From: Caryophanales bacterium UBA6259
Lineage (GTDB): Bacteria; Bacillota; Bacilli; Tepidibacillales; Tepidibacillaceae
DNA length: 64,000 nt
Direction: 5' to 3'
NCBI GenBank assembly: GCA_002441135.1
Contig: DJVJ01000041.1
Coordinates: 1-64,000, forward strand
Both the position numbers and the translations under genes were made by a program. This document shows, one piece after another, positions 7,615-15,974 of the stretch. Under the pieces are notes generated by a model that saw only the letters and a program-made list of their open reading frames with translations, did no database searches and was not told where the DNA came from. How positions within the stretch are numbered: position 1 is the first letter of the stretch; the number at the start of each line of letters is the position of its first letter.

Positions 7615-8808
7615 ATGTATAAAAAATTATCAATTTTAGCGTTGTTAATTTTAGTATTAATACTACCTATTTTATTTTTTACAATTTTAGATATTGAACA
7701 GGATACTTTTGAGCCCCATGATAAAGGATTACAACAATTAGAAAAGCAAACTATTAGCAAGGGAATAACTGTTTATTCTACTGACGCATTCGTTTTAGGG
7801 CGCTATGAAAATAAAATATATTTGGACACGCCTACCTTAAGTGAGGTAGATACTGAAAGTGAGGTAGATACTGATAGCGGTCAGATTGAACTTTTTCCTG
7901 AAGCGAAAAATATACAATTTATTAGTGTCAATGAGGAATATCTAGTCGGTGTTAACAACAATTCAATTCAAGGATATGACCGGAGAACAAAAGAATTGCT
8001 TTGGGAAAAGACTTATGATGATGTTTTGCTTCATGTTGCATTATCTCCTATTGAAGATAACATACTTTACTTTGCTACTAGTAACATTGTCTATAAGATA
8101 AACGTTAGTACAGGTAGAATGAAAAACGATTATATGATGTATGATGGTTTTGATCATAATCCAAGAATTCATCTTTTTGAAGATTTCGTTGTATATTTTG
8201 GTGATGCCGCTACCTATATTTTCGATAAAGATCTAACTTTACTTAAAAAGCTTGAACCAATGAGTAATCCTTTTACCGATGGTGATAACATATATTATAT
8301 GCAAAGAAGCATTAATGAAGATGTTAATGAGCAGAAAACAATTATCAAAAAGTATTCGCTTAGCAAAGATGAAGTAGAAATCATAAGTGAAATCAATTAT
8401 TATGAGGTTCTCGGTTTTATCGGTATTGGGGATAACCAGGAATTATATTTGGATATGAATCTTATCAGTGAGCCGGGAATTGCTGTTATTAAAGATGGGA
8501 AAAATACCTTTAAGGGAACGGGCTATAGTGGTTCTGCGATGGAAACCTATCCTTCTGGATTAGTGAGTTTATCCGGTTATTATAATGGATATATTTACTA
8601 TATCTTCAATCGGGGGGAACAATTTTATTATCAATCGTCTCAAGAAGAGCAGCCTAATTTGTATAATCGGAATGAGATCAATCTAAATAGTAACGAAAAT
8701 CCAAATGAAAAGAAAGGATTATTTAATACAAGATTGATTGATAATTATTTGTATGTGCAAGGAGAAAATAGACTCATTGAAATAAATCTAGAAGAAGTTT
8801 TAGAATAA
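7615..8808 (+). CDS. Membrane-anchored beta-propeller protein of unknown function
   Basis: Start at ATG 7615 behind GGGAGTGG; 397 residues. An N-terminal hydrophobic helix (LSILALLILVLILPILFF) acts as anchor or uncleaved signal. The remainder is a series of short beta-strand repeats of PQQ/WD-like type, for example VNEEYLVGVNNNSIQGYDRR, KELLWEK and NIVYKINVSTGRM, suggesting an extracytoplasmic beta-propeller. A short duplicated acidic motif (SEVDTE/SEVDTD) lies near residues 75-85. No catalytic motif is evident; a binding or scaffold role is the most that can be said. Confidence 0.55.
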   Translation: MYKKLSILALLILVLILPILFFTILDIEQDTFEPHDKGLQQLEKQTISKGITVYSTDAFVLGRYENKIYLDTPTLSEVDTESEVDTDSGQIELFPEAKNIQFISVNEEYLVGVNNNSIQGYDRRTKELLWEKTYDDVLLHVALSPIEDNILYFATSNIVYKINVSTGRMKNDYMMYDGFDHNPRIHLFEDFVVYFGDAATYIFDKDLTLLKKLEPMSNPFTDGDNIYYMQRSINEDVNEQKTIIKKYSLSKDEVEIISEINYYEVLGFIGIGDNQELYLDMNLISEPGIAVIKDGKNTFKGTGYSGSAMETYPSGLVSLSGYYNGYIYYIFNRGEQFYYQSSQEEQPNLYNRNEINLNSNENPNEKKGLFNTRLIDNYLYVQGENRLIEINLEEVLE

Positions 8809-8882
8809 CACGTGGTTCTGTATTCTTAGTTGTTAATAACGAACACAATTTGAGATTGGGGTAGAACTCATAATTGTGTACA

Positions 8883-8996
8883 CAGAGTTTGCTCAGTAAT
8901 TCCATTTTCTTTTGATAAGGAACTTACAGATTTGTTGTGCGGCGGCATCATTTGTTTTATTATGTTCAATTTGAATTCTTCGCTATAATTTACCAT
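8883..8996 (-). pseudogene. IS3-family OrfA relict, N-terminal fragment
   Basis: Read on the minus strand from ATG 8996 behind AGGAGG, about 38 residues (MVNYSEEFKLNIIKQMMPPH, then SVSSLSKENGITEQTL) match the start of the IS3 OrfA at 4007. Similarity stops at 8883 in the helix-turn-helix and no further transposase follows. It is the remnant of a different, reverse-oriented IS3 element. Confidence 0.75.
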
Positions 8997-9133
8997 TGAG
9001 TCCTCCTGATATTTAGTCTATCAACTAACTATATATTTTATAGAGATCTCTGACAACTATCCTAACACAGGGGGGTCATCAAATGGATGCAAAATCTTTG
9101 TTTCCTTAGACGGAGCATAAATCTTATTTGTTA

Positions 9134-9181
9134 TTGACACAGAAAAAATTTAGTTATATAATTATCTCGAATTCGAGATAA
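9134..9181 (+). promoter_or_regulatory. mhqR promoter with overlapping operator
   Basis: A consensus vegetative promoter: TTGACA at 9134-9139, a 17-base spacer and TATAAT at 9157-9162. A perfect 20-bp palindrome, TTATCTCGAATTCGAGATAA (9162-9181), begins at the last base of the -10 box. The core equals the inverted repeat known for Bacillus subtilis MhqR (YkvE), implying autorepression. Confidence 0.85.
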
Positions 9182-9198
9182 ATGAAAGGTTGATAAGC

Positions 9199-9651
9199 AT
9201 GAGTTTGCAGTCAAAAGAAGATGAACAGAATTTGTCCTTGAAATTATTTATTGTTCTATCAAGAGCATACCAATCCGTTGCAAAGCGCGTTGAGGAAGAT
9301 ATAAAAAGCTATGGTTTAAATACTACGGAATTTGCAGTTCTTGAATTGCTTTATCATAAAGGGGATCAACCTATTCAAAAAATTGGGGATAAAGTATTAT
9401 TGGCAAGCAGTAGTATCACCTATGTCGTAGACAAATTAGAAAAGAAAAATTTAATCGAAAGAAAGCCTTGTCCTAAAGATCGCCGTGTTACTTATGCAGT
9501 GATAACAGAAGAGGGGCAAAGGTTGATGGATGAAATTTTTCCAAAACATAAAGAAGCTATTCAAAAAATATTTGCTGGTTTGGATACTGAGGAGAAAACA
9601 CAAGTTATCCAATATTTGAAGAAATTAGGAATGTATGTGACAGAGATGTAG
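9199..9651 (+). CDS. mhqR: MarR-family repressor, MhqR-type
   Basis: Start at ATG 9199 with GAAAGG upstream; 150 residues, normal for MarR proteins. It has the winged-helix core (GLNTTEFAVLELLYHKGDQP, then SSITYVVDKLEKKNLIERK and the wing CPKDRRVTYAVITEEG) and flanking dimerisation helices. The sequence resembles MhqR (YkvE), the repressor of quinone and catechol resistance genes that loses DNA binding on quinone exposure, and its promoter carries an exact MhqR-type operator. One Cys is present (in KPCPKDRR). The neighbouring pirin gene, a quercetinase-type family, fits an aromatic or quinone stress role. Confidence 0.8.
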   Translation: MSLQSKEDEQNLSLKLFIVLSRAYQSVAKRVEEDIKSYGLNTTEFAVLELLYHKGDQPIQKIGDKVLLASSSITYVVDKLEKKNLIERKPCPKDRRVTYAVITEEGQRLMDEIFPKHKEAIQKIFAGLDTEEKTQVIQYLKKLGMYVTEM

Positions 9652-9694
9652 TTTTTTAGGATTAATGACGCTTTGGAAATTTTTTTATCCCAAA

Positions 9695-9714
9695 TTATCT
9701 CGAATTAAGAATAA
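9695..9714 (+). promoter_or_regulatory. Second, degenerate MhqR operator
   Basis: TTATCTCGAATTAAGAATAA keeps the left half and centre of the palindrome at 9162-9181 and has a degraded right half. It lies 43 bases after mhqR, where a regulated downstream gene would have its promoter; that gene is now a fragment followed by an IS607 insertion. Confidence 0.65.
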
Positions 9715-9734
9715 ATTAATTGGGATTAAATGTA

Positions 9735-9821
9735 GTGAAATCAATACGAGAAAAAGACCACTATACCATAGCATTAGTTGGACCTGGAGAGTATTCCCTT
9801 TTCACATTTTTAGGCTTGTAA
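9735..9821 (+). pseudogene. Possible DoxX/MhqP-type gene fragment
   Basis: A 28-residue open stretch (SIREKDHYTIALVGPGEYSL and a few more, then stop) resembles the C-terminal motif of DoxX-family membrane proteins, the family of MhqP in the MhqR regulon. No upstream part is present. The match is short and from memory, but its position right behind an MhqR operator supports it. Confidence 0.3.
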
Positions 9822-9982
9822 TGTTAAAGCTACAAATGGGATAAAGCTTTTTGAAAAAAGAGACAATAGTTAAATGAAGCAGATAGGAGGTTCCTAACAG
9901 TTAAATCAAATCTATAAAAATATAAAAAAATATATCTAATAACATAAGAACATTTGTTATAATTAAGTAGAGGTGATAACAA

Positions 9983-10609
9983 ATGAAATACTATTCAATA
10001 GAAGAATTTTCAAATTTAATTGGTAAAACGCCACAAACCTTAAGAGATTGGCATAAAAAAGGTTCGTTTGTTCCTCATCATATAACTGAGGGCGGGACAA
10101 GATACTATTCTCAGGAACAGCTAAACCATTTTTTAGGTATTAAAGGAATTGAATCCAAAAACAAAAAAGTAGTCGGATATTGCAGAGTGAGTTCAAATAA
10201 ACAAAAAGATGACCTTGAAAGACAAGTGGAAAATGTAAAAACATATATGATTGCCAAAGGATATTCTTTTGAAATTATTACTGATATTGGTAGTGGAATT
10301 AATTACAACAAAAAGGGATTAAACCAATTAATTGACATGATAACTGATTCAGAAGTTGAAAAAGTAGTAATTTTATACAAAGATCGGCTTCTAAGATTTG
10401 GGTTTGAATTAGTAGAAAACCTTTGTAATAAATATGAAACCACTATTGAAATCATAGATCATACTGAAAAAACGGAAGAACAGGAATTGGTAGAAGATTT
10501 GGTTCAAATAGTAAACGTGTTCTCTGCTCGGCTTCAAGGAAAAAGAGCCAACAAAGCCAAAAAAATGATTAGGGAGTTGTTAGAAAGTGATTCTGGCGAA
10601 GAAAGTTAG
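9983..10609 (+). CDS. tnpA: IS607-family serine recombinase TnpA
   Basis: 208 residues, starting behind AGAGGTGA. Residues 1-52 are a MerR-like winged helix (YSIEEFSNLIGKTPQTLRDW). Residues 63-200 are a resolvase catalytic domain: VVGYCRVSSNKQKDDLERQ contains the nucleophilic serine (about Ser70) and conserved Arg, followed by ITDIGSGINYNKKGL and YKDRLLRFGFEL. This order, DNA-binding domain before catalytic domain, is diagnostic of IS607 transposases. The gene overlaps tnpB by 23 bases and appears intact. Confidence 0.92.
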   Translation: MKYYSIEEFSNLIGKTPQTLRDWHKKGSFVPHHITEGGTRYYSQEQLNHFLGIKGIESKNKKVVGYCRVSSNKQKDDLERQVENVKTYMIAKGYSFEIITDIGSGINYNKKGLNQLIDMITDSEVEKVVILYKDRLLRFGFELVENLCNKYETTIEIIDHTEKTEEQELVEDLVQIVNVFSARLQGKRANKAKKMIRELLESDSGEES

Positions 10610-11816
10610 ATTAATTCCCAATGAAGAACAAGAAAAACAACTCTGGAAATCAGCAGGAACCTTTAGATACATTTTTAATTGGGCACTAAACAAGCAAATA
10701 GAGCATTTTGAGAAAACAGGAAAACTGAATAAAATTTCAGATCGAGTTTTAAGAAAAGAGCTTACCAAATTAAAACAAAGTAAAGAACATGAATGGCTTT
10801 TTGATGTTAGTAATAACGTTGGAAAACAAGCGGTAAAAGATGTTTGCTTGGCAATTGACAGATTCCACTTAGAAAGTAAAAAGTATGGCTATCGATATCG
10901 AAAATCAGCAATCAAAAGCGGGAAACCACTAACTATTAGGGATTTTGAAGATTTCCCGAGATTCAAAAGTAGAAAAAAATCAAAAATATCTTTTTACAAT
11001 GATAACGTTAAATTAAAAGTAAAAGATGATGCAGTTCTTATCGAAAAAGTGGGATGGGTGAAAGTTGCCGAACCGAATAAAATACCGATTGGAGCAAAAT
11101 ATACAAATCCTAGAATTACCCACGACCATAAGTATTGGTATATTTCTGTGGGTGTAGAAGTTGCAGAAACAGCAGAAAAAAGTACAGGAACTACTGTAGG
11201 CGTTGATTTGGGAATAAAAAACTTAGCAGTGATTTCAAATATCGACAAACCTTTTAAAAATATCAACAAAACAAAAGAAGTGAAACGATTAAAGAAAAAG
11301 TTGAAAAGAAAGCAAAGGCAAGTTTCAAGAAAATATGAAAAAAATAAAACTTTATTAGGAAAGGCAGGTGAAAACCGTTACAAATTTACAAAAACGAAAA
11401 ATACTAAAAAATTAGAGAAAGAAATAAAACTTATACATCGAAGGCTTTCCAATATCCGTTTAAACCATATTCATCAAACAACAAACGAGATAGTGAAAAC
11501 CAAACCATCTACCATAGTTGTTGAAGATTTAAACGTAAGTGGCATGATGCAGAATAAACATCTATCCAAGGCGATTCAAGAACAAAATTTCCACAAATTC
11601 ATCACTACGTTGCAATACAAAAGCAAATTAAATGGGATTGAATTTGTGAAAGCCGATAGATTTTATCCATCAAGCAAAACGTGTTCGAATTGTGGGGATA
11701 CAAAGAAAGATTTGAAATTAAAAGATCGGGTTTTTGTTTGTCCGTCATGCAATTTCAAAATAGATAGAGACAAAAATGCATCTATTAATCTTTCAAGATA
11801 TCCGAAATCAGCATAA
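10587..11816 (+). CDS. tnpB: TnpB RNA-guided nuclease (IS607-associated)
   Basis: 409 residues from GTG 10587, inside the end of tnpA. It has an N-terminal helix-turn-helix (KQLWKSAGTFRYIFNWALN) and an RuvC-like nuclease with all three acidic residues: Asp207 (VGVDLGIKNL), Glu313 (VVEDLNVSGM) and an Asp near 393-395 (DRDKNASIN). A zinc ribbon has Cys366, 369, 385 and 388. TnpB proteins cleave DNA guided by an omega RNA from the element's right end and help the element persist. It is intact, unlike the copy at 24114, and is probably an active nuclease. Confidence 0.92.
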   Translation: MILAKKVRLIPNEEQEKQLWKSAGTFRYIFNWALNKQIEHFEKTGKLNKISDRVLRKELTKLKQSKEHEWLFDVSNNVGKQAVKDVCLAIDRFHLESKKYGYRYRKSAIKSGKPLTIRDFEDFPRFKSRKKSKISFYNDNVKLKVKDDAVLIEKVGWVKVAEPNKIPIGAKYTNPRITHDHKYWYISVGVEVAETAEKSTGTTVGVDLGIKNLAVISNIDKPFKNINKTKEVKRLKKKLKRKQRQVSRKYEKNKTLLGKAGENRYKFTKTKNTKKLEKEIKLIHRRLSNIRLNHIHQTTNEIVKTKPSTIVVEDLNVSGMMQNKHLSKAIQEQNFHKFITTLQYKSKLNGIEFVKADRFYPSSKTCSNCGDTKKDLKLKDRVFVCPSCNFKIDRDKNASINLSRYPKSA

Positions 11817-11987
11817 TATCACGCACAAGATGATGCTGATATGTACTGTTCGTTACGCAGGAATTTAAGCCTTTGGAGTGTCATATCAAACGAAAGTAGT
11901 GTAATTCTTCGGAATCACAAAATCGGACACGTTGAATAAGGAAAAAAATCTCTAATCATTAGATTTTTGTAGATTTTATGTAACGGG
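11817..11987 (+). ncRNA. Probable omega RNA / right end of IS607 element
   Basis: About 170 non-coding bases after tnpB are almost identical to 25338-25506 after the defective tnpB, far better conserved than a useless spacer. They include CGTTACGCAGGAATTTAAGC and GAAAGTAGTGTAATTCTTCG and end in TGTAACGG. In known TnpB systems this segment and the 3' end of tnpB encode the guide RNA scaffold, and the guide is read from the flank just past the right end. Here that flank is the start of the pirin gene. Inferred from family knowledge; the RNA 5' end is unknown. Confidence 0.65.
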
Positions 11988-11991
11988 ATAG

Positions 11992-12696
11992 ATGATGTTA
12001 AGAAAAATGGATAGTAATAAGATGGGATCTAGTGATCTTGGCTGGTTAAAAAGTACATTTCACTTTTCATTTGCTGAATACTATAATCCTAACAACCTCC
12101 AATTTGGAGTACTAAGAGTTATAAATGATGATTTGATTAAATCAAAAACAGGCTTTGATACACATCCTCATAAAGATATGGAGATTATATCCTATGTTGT
12201 GGATGGTGAATTAACTCATAGTGACAGCATGGGCAATAAAAATACAATAACACGTGGGCATATTCAATATATGAGTGCAGGAACAGGGGTACTTCATAGT
12301 GAACATAATTTAGGTGATTCTATTTTAAGACTTTTACAAATCTGGATTTTTCCTGATAAAAAAGGATACACACCAAGTTATGGAGATCACCAATTTAATT
12401 GGGATGATCGCAAAAATAAGTGGCTTCATATGGTTTCAAGCATAAAGGGCGATGCGCCAATCAAAATCAATCAGGATGCTAATATTTTTGCATTAGAATT
12501 AGAGCAAGGAAATAAAATTAGTTTCCCTATTAAGGATGGTAGACAAGGCTATTTAGTTCAAATAGAAGGAACATCAAATATTAATGACCTCCAATTAACG
12601 GATAGAGATGGACTAGAAATAGTGGAAGAAGAAATTACAATTAATGCAGTAGAAATCTCACACTTACTTTTAATAGAAATGAAAAAAGAGGATTAA
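11992..12696 (+). CDS. Pirin-family (YhhW-type) cupin protein
   Basis: 234 residues; ATG 11992 or 11995 with GGGA at the IS boundary as a weak ribosome binding site. The N-terminal cupin has the pirin metal motif HPHKDMEIISYVVDGELTHS with three His and one Glu nearby, plus HSEHN (residues about 50-105). A less conserved second cupin follows (FALELEQGNKISF, DGRQGYLVQIEG). Bacterial pirins such as YhhW are metal-dependent quercetin dioxygenases or redox-sensing partners. It is probably the gene once controlled by the MhqR operator at 9695, but the IS607 element now separates them. Confidence 0.85.
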   Translation: MMLRKMDSNKMGSSDLGWLKSTFHFSFAEYYNPNNLQFGVLRVINDDLIKSKTGFDTHPHKDMEIISYVVDGELTHSDSMGNKNTITRGHIQYMSAGTGVLHSEHNLGDSILRLLQIWIFPDKKGYTPSYGDHQFNWDDRKNKWLHMVSSIKGDAPIKINQDANIFALELEQGNKISFPIKDGRQGYLVQIEGTSNINDLQLTDRDGLEIVEEEITINAVEISHLLLIEMKKED

Positions 12697-12858
12697 TATT
12701 GAGGAGGTGGCAGAGGGACGTTTTGTTTGCCACCTTCGATATTTGTAAATTACTCAACGTTTGCATAATTACGATTGTGATTTGAATCGTTATGGTAAGA
12801 TATTGTTAATGGTGGTCATTGTAGGTTTGTAATTACTAGAATGGAATATGAGGTGGCT

Positions 12859-13719
12859 ATGTTGAAAATAAAGAGTAAAAAAAGATTTACATATTATTTA
12901 ATTGCCATTATTTCAGTTATCTATTTCTTTCATTTTCAAAATAATTCACTGGTCACCACTGAATACAATTTTAGTTCAGACAATATACCTGAAAGTTTTC
13001 ATGGGTATAAAATCGTTCAATTGTCAGACCTACATAGTAAATCTTTTGGGGATCACCAAAGTAAATTAGTGGAAACAGTAGAGAACGAAAGCCCAGATTT
13101 AATTCTATTTACAGGTGATTTGGTAGATTCAAAAAGATACGATGAAGAAAATAGTTTAATGTTGATGGAAAAACTGGTTGAAATTGCCCCAGTTTATTTT
13201 GTAACTGGAAATCACGAATGGTGGTCTAGAAAATATGATTCTTTGGAAGTTGAGTTGAAAAATATTGGGGTTCGTGTTTTACGGAATACAGTGGAAGAGA
13301 TAAGTAATGGAAAAGATAAGATTCAAATTATAGGAATTGATGACCCTGCAAAAGCAAGTGGTTATTACACGGAACAAGAGATTGTAGAAGAATTAATCCT
13401 AAATTCCATTCAACAAGTAGAAGTTGATAATGGCTTCGAAATTTTATTATCTCATAGACCTGAATTACTTTCTTTATATTCTCAATTCCAAATTGATATG
13501 GTGTTCTCAGGGCATGCTCATGGAGGACAGTTTGGAATTCCTATGATTGGTGGACTAGTAGCTCCTAATCAAGGTTTGTTCCCTGAGTATTATTCAGGGA
13601 AATACATATTAGAAGATACAACAATGATTGTAAATCGGGGGCTTGGAAATAGTATCATACCTTTAAGGTTATTTAATCGACCAGAAATAGTCGTTTTGAC
13701 ACTTATAACGGAGAGATAA
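12859..13719 (+). CDS. Membrane-anchored metallophosphoesterase (YkuE-like)
   Basis: Start placed at ATG 12859, six bases after GAGGTGG, rather than 12841; 286 residues. An N-terminal signal-anchor (YYLIAIISVIYFFHF) is followed by a calcineurin-like phosphoesterase with its metal ligands in order: LSDLHS, FTGDLVDS, TGNHEWW, LSHRP and SGHAHGGQ. Relatives in Bacillus are secreted or membrane-bound two-metal phosphoesterases (YkuE is a Tat substrate), but the twin-arginine motif is not present here. The substrate is not predictable. A weak hairpin terminator overlaps the stop. Confidence 0.85.
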   Translation: MLKIKSKKRFTYYLIAIISVIYFFHFQNNSLVTTEYNFSSDNIPESFHGYKIVQLSDLHSKSFGDHQSKLVETVENESPDLILFTGDLVDSKRYDEENSLMLMEKLVEIAPVYFVTGNHEWWSRKYDSLEVELKNIGVRVLRNTVEEISNGKDKIQIIGIDDPAKASGYYTEQEIVEELILNSIQQVEVDNGFEILLSHRPELLSLYSQFQIDMVFSGHAHGGQFGIPMIGGLVAPNQGLFPEYYSGKYILEDTTMIVNRGLGNSIIPLRLFNRPEIVVLTLITER

Positions 13720-13737
13720 TATATCTTTCCGTTTTTT
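13707..13737 (+). terminator. Intrinsic terminator
   Basis: An AACGGAGAGATA/TATCTTTCCGTT stem (one mismatch) with a short loop is followed by six T. The stop codon of the phosphoesterase lies inside the stem. Confidence 0.65.
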
Positions 13738-13977
13738 ATTATTGTCTGTGTTTCAATTTTCTGATTAAAAACACTTTATCATCTTTGCGCGACTTATGAA
13801 AAAGAGAGCATCTGAGCAAAAACAAAAGGAAAAAGAAGCATAGTGGAAGTGATTGACGCTTTCATTCGGATTTTGTTTTTGAGGTATCCGTGTTACAATT
13901 CAATCTTGCTGACAACGGTATGACTTTCGTGAGAGTCGAGAGTCGAATAAAAACAAAATTTAGAAAGAGGTGTCGCT

Positions 13978-15438
13978 TTGAATATAGAAGCAATTAAAAA
14001 AGAATGGTTTAGTAATATTAAAGGAGATACATTAGCAGGGATTGTTGTTGCACTAGCATTAATTCCAGAGGCGATTGCCTTTTCCATTATCGCTGGAGTA
14101 GATCCAATGGTTGGTCTATACGCTGCATTTTCCATTTCCATTATTATTGCCTTTATCGGTGGGCGTCCTGGTATGATTTCTGGAGCAACCGGAGCAATGG
14201 CATTACTCATGGTAAATTTAGTTGCAGATTACGGACTTCAATATTTATTAGCAGCGACGATATTAACAGGTATTATCCAAATATTATTTGGAGTTTTTAA
14301 ATTAGCAAAATACATGAAGTTTATTCCAAGAACCGTGATGGTTGGGTTTGTCAACGCATTAGCCATATTGATCTTTATAGCTCAATTACAGCATTTTGTA
14401 GGGGCTACATGGGTAATGTATACCTTAGTTGGGTTAACCTTAGCTATTATTTACATTTTACCTCGTTTTACGACGGCAATTCCTTCAACATTAGTAGCTA
14501 TTGTTGCCGTGACAGCGATCGCAATATTTGGTAATCTAAATGTAAGTACAGTTGGAGATATGGGAGCTTTGCCTAGTACTCTTCCGATCTTCTTGATTCC
14601 TTCCATACCATTAAACCTTGAAACATTGCTGATTATCTTACCTTATTCATTAGCGTTAGCGATTGTTGGATTATTGGAATCATTGTTGACAGCACAAATT
14701 GTCGATGACATGACCGATACCGAAAGCGATAAAAATAAAGAAAGCCGTGGGCAAGGCATTGCTAATGTGATTACTGGATTTTTCGGAGGTATGGCAGGGT
14801 GCGCGATGATTGGCCAATCGGTTATCAATGTTAAGTCGGGTGGAAACGGACGTTTATCTTCTCTAGTTGCAGGAGTTGTATTGATGTTTTTAATTATCGT
14901 TTTAGGATCCGTCGTTGTTCAAATCCCAATGGCCGCTCTTGCGGGGATAATGATTATGGTTTCCATTGGTACTTTTGATTGGAATTCTTTACGAACATTA
15001 AATAAAATTCCTGTAACTGATGCAACCGTGATGGTGGTCACTGTTTTAACCGTAGTACTCTCGCATAACTTAGCAATTGGTGTTTTAACAGGGGTAGTTT
15101 TAAGTGCAATCTTCTTTGGGGCAAAAATTTCGAAGCTAAAAGTTACTTCTAAAATCACACACACTGGTGATAAAAAAATCTATTTTGTAGAGGGTCAATT
15201 ATTCTTTGTCTCTGTCACAGATTTTATTGAAGCCTTTGATTTTAAAGATAATGTAAAACAAGTAGAAATTGATTTTAGCCGCGCGCATTTATGGGATGAT
15301 TCTGCGATAAGCGCTATTGATAAAGTAGAAATGAAGTATGAACAAAATGGAGTTACTGTTCATTTAACAGGGATGAATAAAGAAAGCTCATTACTAATGA
15401 ACCAAATTGGTGGTCTATCGAAAAATTCTGGCCACTAA
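13978..15438 (+). CDS. SulP-family anion transporter with STAS domain
   Basis: 486 residues from TTG 13978 behind AAAGAGGTG. The N-terminal 380 residues are hydrophobic with about 11 membrane segments and the SulP signature region (GIVVALALIPEAIAFSIIAG, near residue 22). The last 100 residues form a cytoplasmic STAS domain (FFVSVTDFIEAF, VEIDFSRAHLWDDSAISAID). SulP proteins move sulfate, bicarbonate or other small anions, often with Na+ or H+. A universal stress protein starts 18 bases later, an arrangement suggesting bicarbonate or stress-linked uptake, but the substrate is not resolved. Confidence 0.9.
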   Translation: MNIEAIKKEWFSNIKGDTLAGIVVALALIPEAIAFSIIAGVDPMVGLYAAFSISIIIAFIGGRPGMISGATGAMALLMVNLVADYGLQYLLAATILTGIIQILFGVFKLAKYMKFIPRTVMVGFVNALAILIFIAQLQHFVGATWVMYTLVGLTLAIIYILPRFTTAIPSTLVAIVAVTAIAIFGNLNVSTVGDMGALPSTLPIFLIPSIPLNLETLLIILPYSLALAIVGLLESLLTAQIVDDMTDTESDKNKESRGQGIANVITGFFGGMAGCAMIGQSVINVKSGGNGRLSSLVAGVVLMFLIIVLGSVVVQIPMAALAGIMIMVSIGTFDWNSLRTLNKIPVTDATVMVVTVLTVVLSHNLAIGVLTGVVLSAIFFGAKISKLKVTSKITHTGDKKIYFVEGQLFFVSVTDFIEAFDFKDNVKQVEIDFSRAHLWDDSAISAIDKVEMKYEQNGVTVHLTGMNKESSLLMNQIGGLSKNSGH

Positions 15439-15455
15439 GAAATGAGGTGTATTCA

Positions 15456-15875
15456 TTGTTCCAAAAGATTTTGATAGCAGCAGACGGTTCCTCGCACTCC
15501 TTAAGAGCAACAGAAAAAGCAATTGATTTAATAACAATAAAGGAAACTGGGTTCGTAAGCCTTGTTTATGTTGTTGATGGCTCTACCTCAAAATCAGACG
15601 TCTTACACAACAGTGATTCTAAGGATATTGCAGAAAAGCGGAAAGACAAGCTTAAAGATATTTTTTCGTTACTGGAATCCTTTAATATTCAGCATGAACT
15701 AAAAATACTTCATGGTGAGCCTGGGGAAACCATCGTAGAATATGCAAATAACAATTCATTCGATTGTTTAGTGATTGGAAGTAGGGGACTAAATCGTTTG
15801 CAAAGCATGGTTTTAGGAAGTGTGAGTCATAAGGTTGCAAAAGGAGCCAAGTGTCCTGTAATGATTGTAAAATAA
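15456..15875 (+). CDS. Universal stress protein (UspA family)
   Basis: Start taken at TTG 15456, since ATGAGGTG just upstream is the ribosome binding site; 139 residues. It shows the Usp fold ends: FQKILIAADGSSHSLRATEK at the N-terminus and the nucleotide-binding loop IGSRGLNRLQSMVLGSVSHKVA near the C-terminus (G-2x-G-9x-G-S pattern of ATP-binding members), finishing CPVMIVK. Cytoplasmic, likely ATP-binding regulator. It is co-transcribed with the SulP transporter and closed by a strong terminator. Confidence 0.9.
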   Translation: MFQKILIAADGSSHSLRATEKAIDLITIKETGFVSLVYVVDGSTSKSDVLHNSDSKDIAEKRKDKLKDIFSLLESFNIQHELKILHGEPGETIVEYANNNSFDCLVIGSRGLNRLQSMVLGSVSHKVAKGAKCPVMIVK

Positions 15876-15888
15876 ATAATCGTCTATT

Positions 15889-15914
15889 AAGCTGCCAAAT
15901 GGCGGCTTTTTTGA
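15889..15914 (+). terminator. Intrinsic terminator
   Basis: AAGCTGCCA/TGGCGGCTT stem (one G-U pair) with a two-base loop, then a T-rich run. It ends the SulP-Usp operon. Confidence 0.85.
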
Positions 15915-15974
15915 TATAGTAGAATTGTTATGGTGGAAATATATAGAAAAAATAATGGGGTAGGAGGAATTACA

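Larger units (their letters stand above)
9886..11987 (+). mobile_element. IS607-family element, complete
   Basis: Boundaries were found by comparison with the second copy (23964-25506). Both begin at GGAGGTTC-TAACAGTTAAAT and end in TGTAACGG, after which the flanks differ completely. There are no terminal inverted repeats or target duplication, and both junctions fall on GG, as known for IS607-type serine transposases. Contents: tnpA, tnpB and a conserved non-coding right end. Confidence 0.85.

Noticed and set aside
12700..12760. Inverted repeat GAGGTGGCA/TGCCACCTTC after the pirin gene as a terminator
   Set aside because: The stem is good but no T run follows on either strand, so only a hairpin of unknown role can be claimed.
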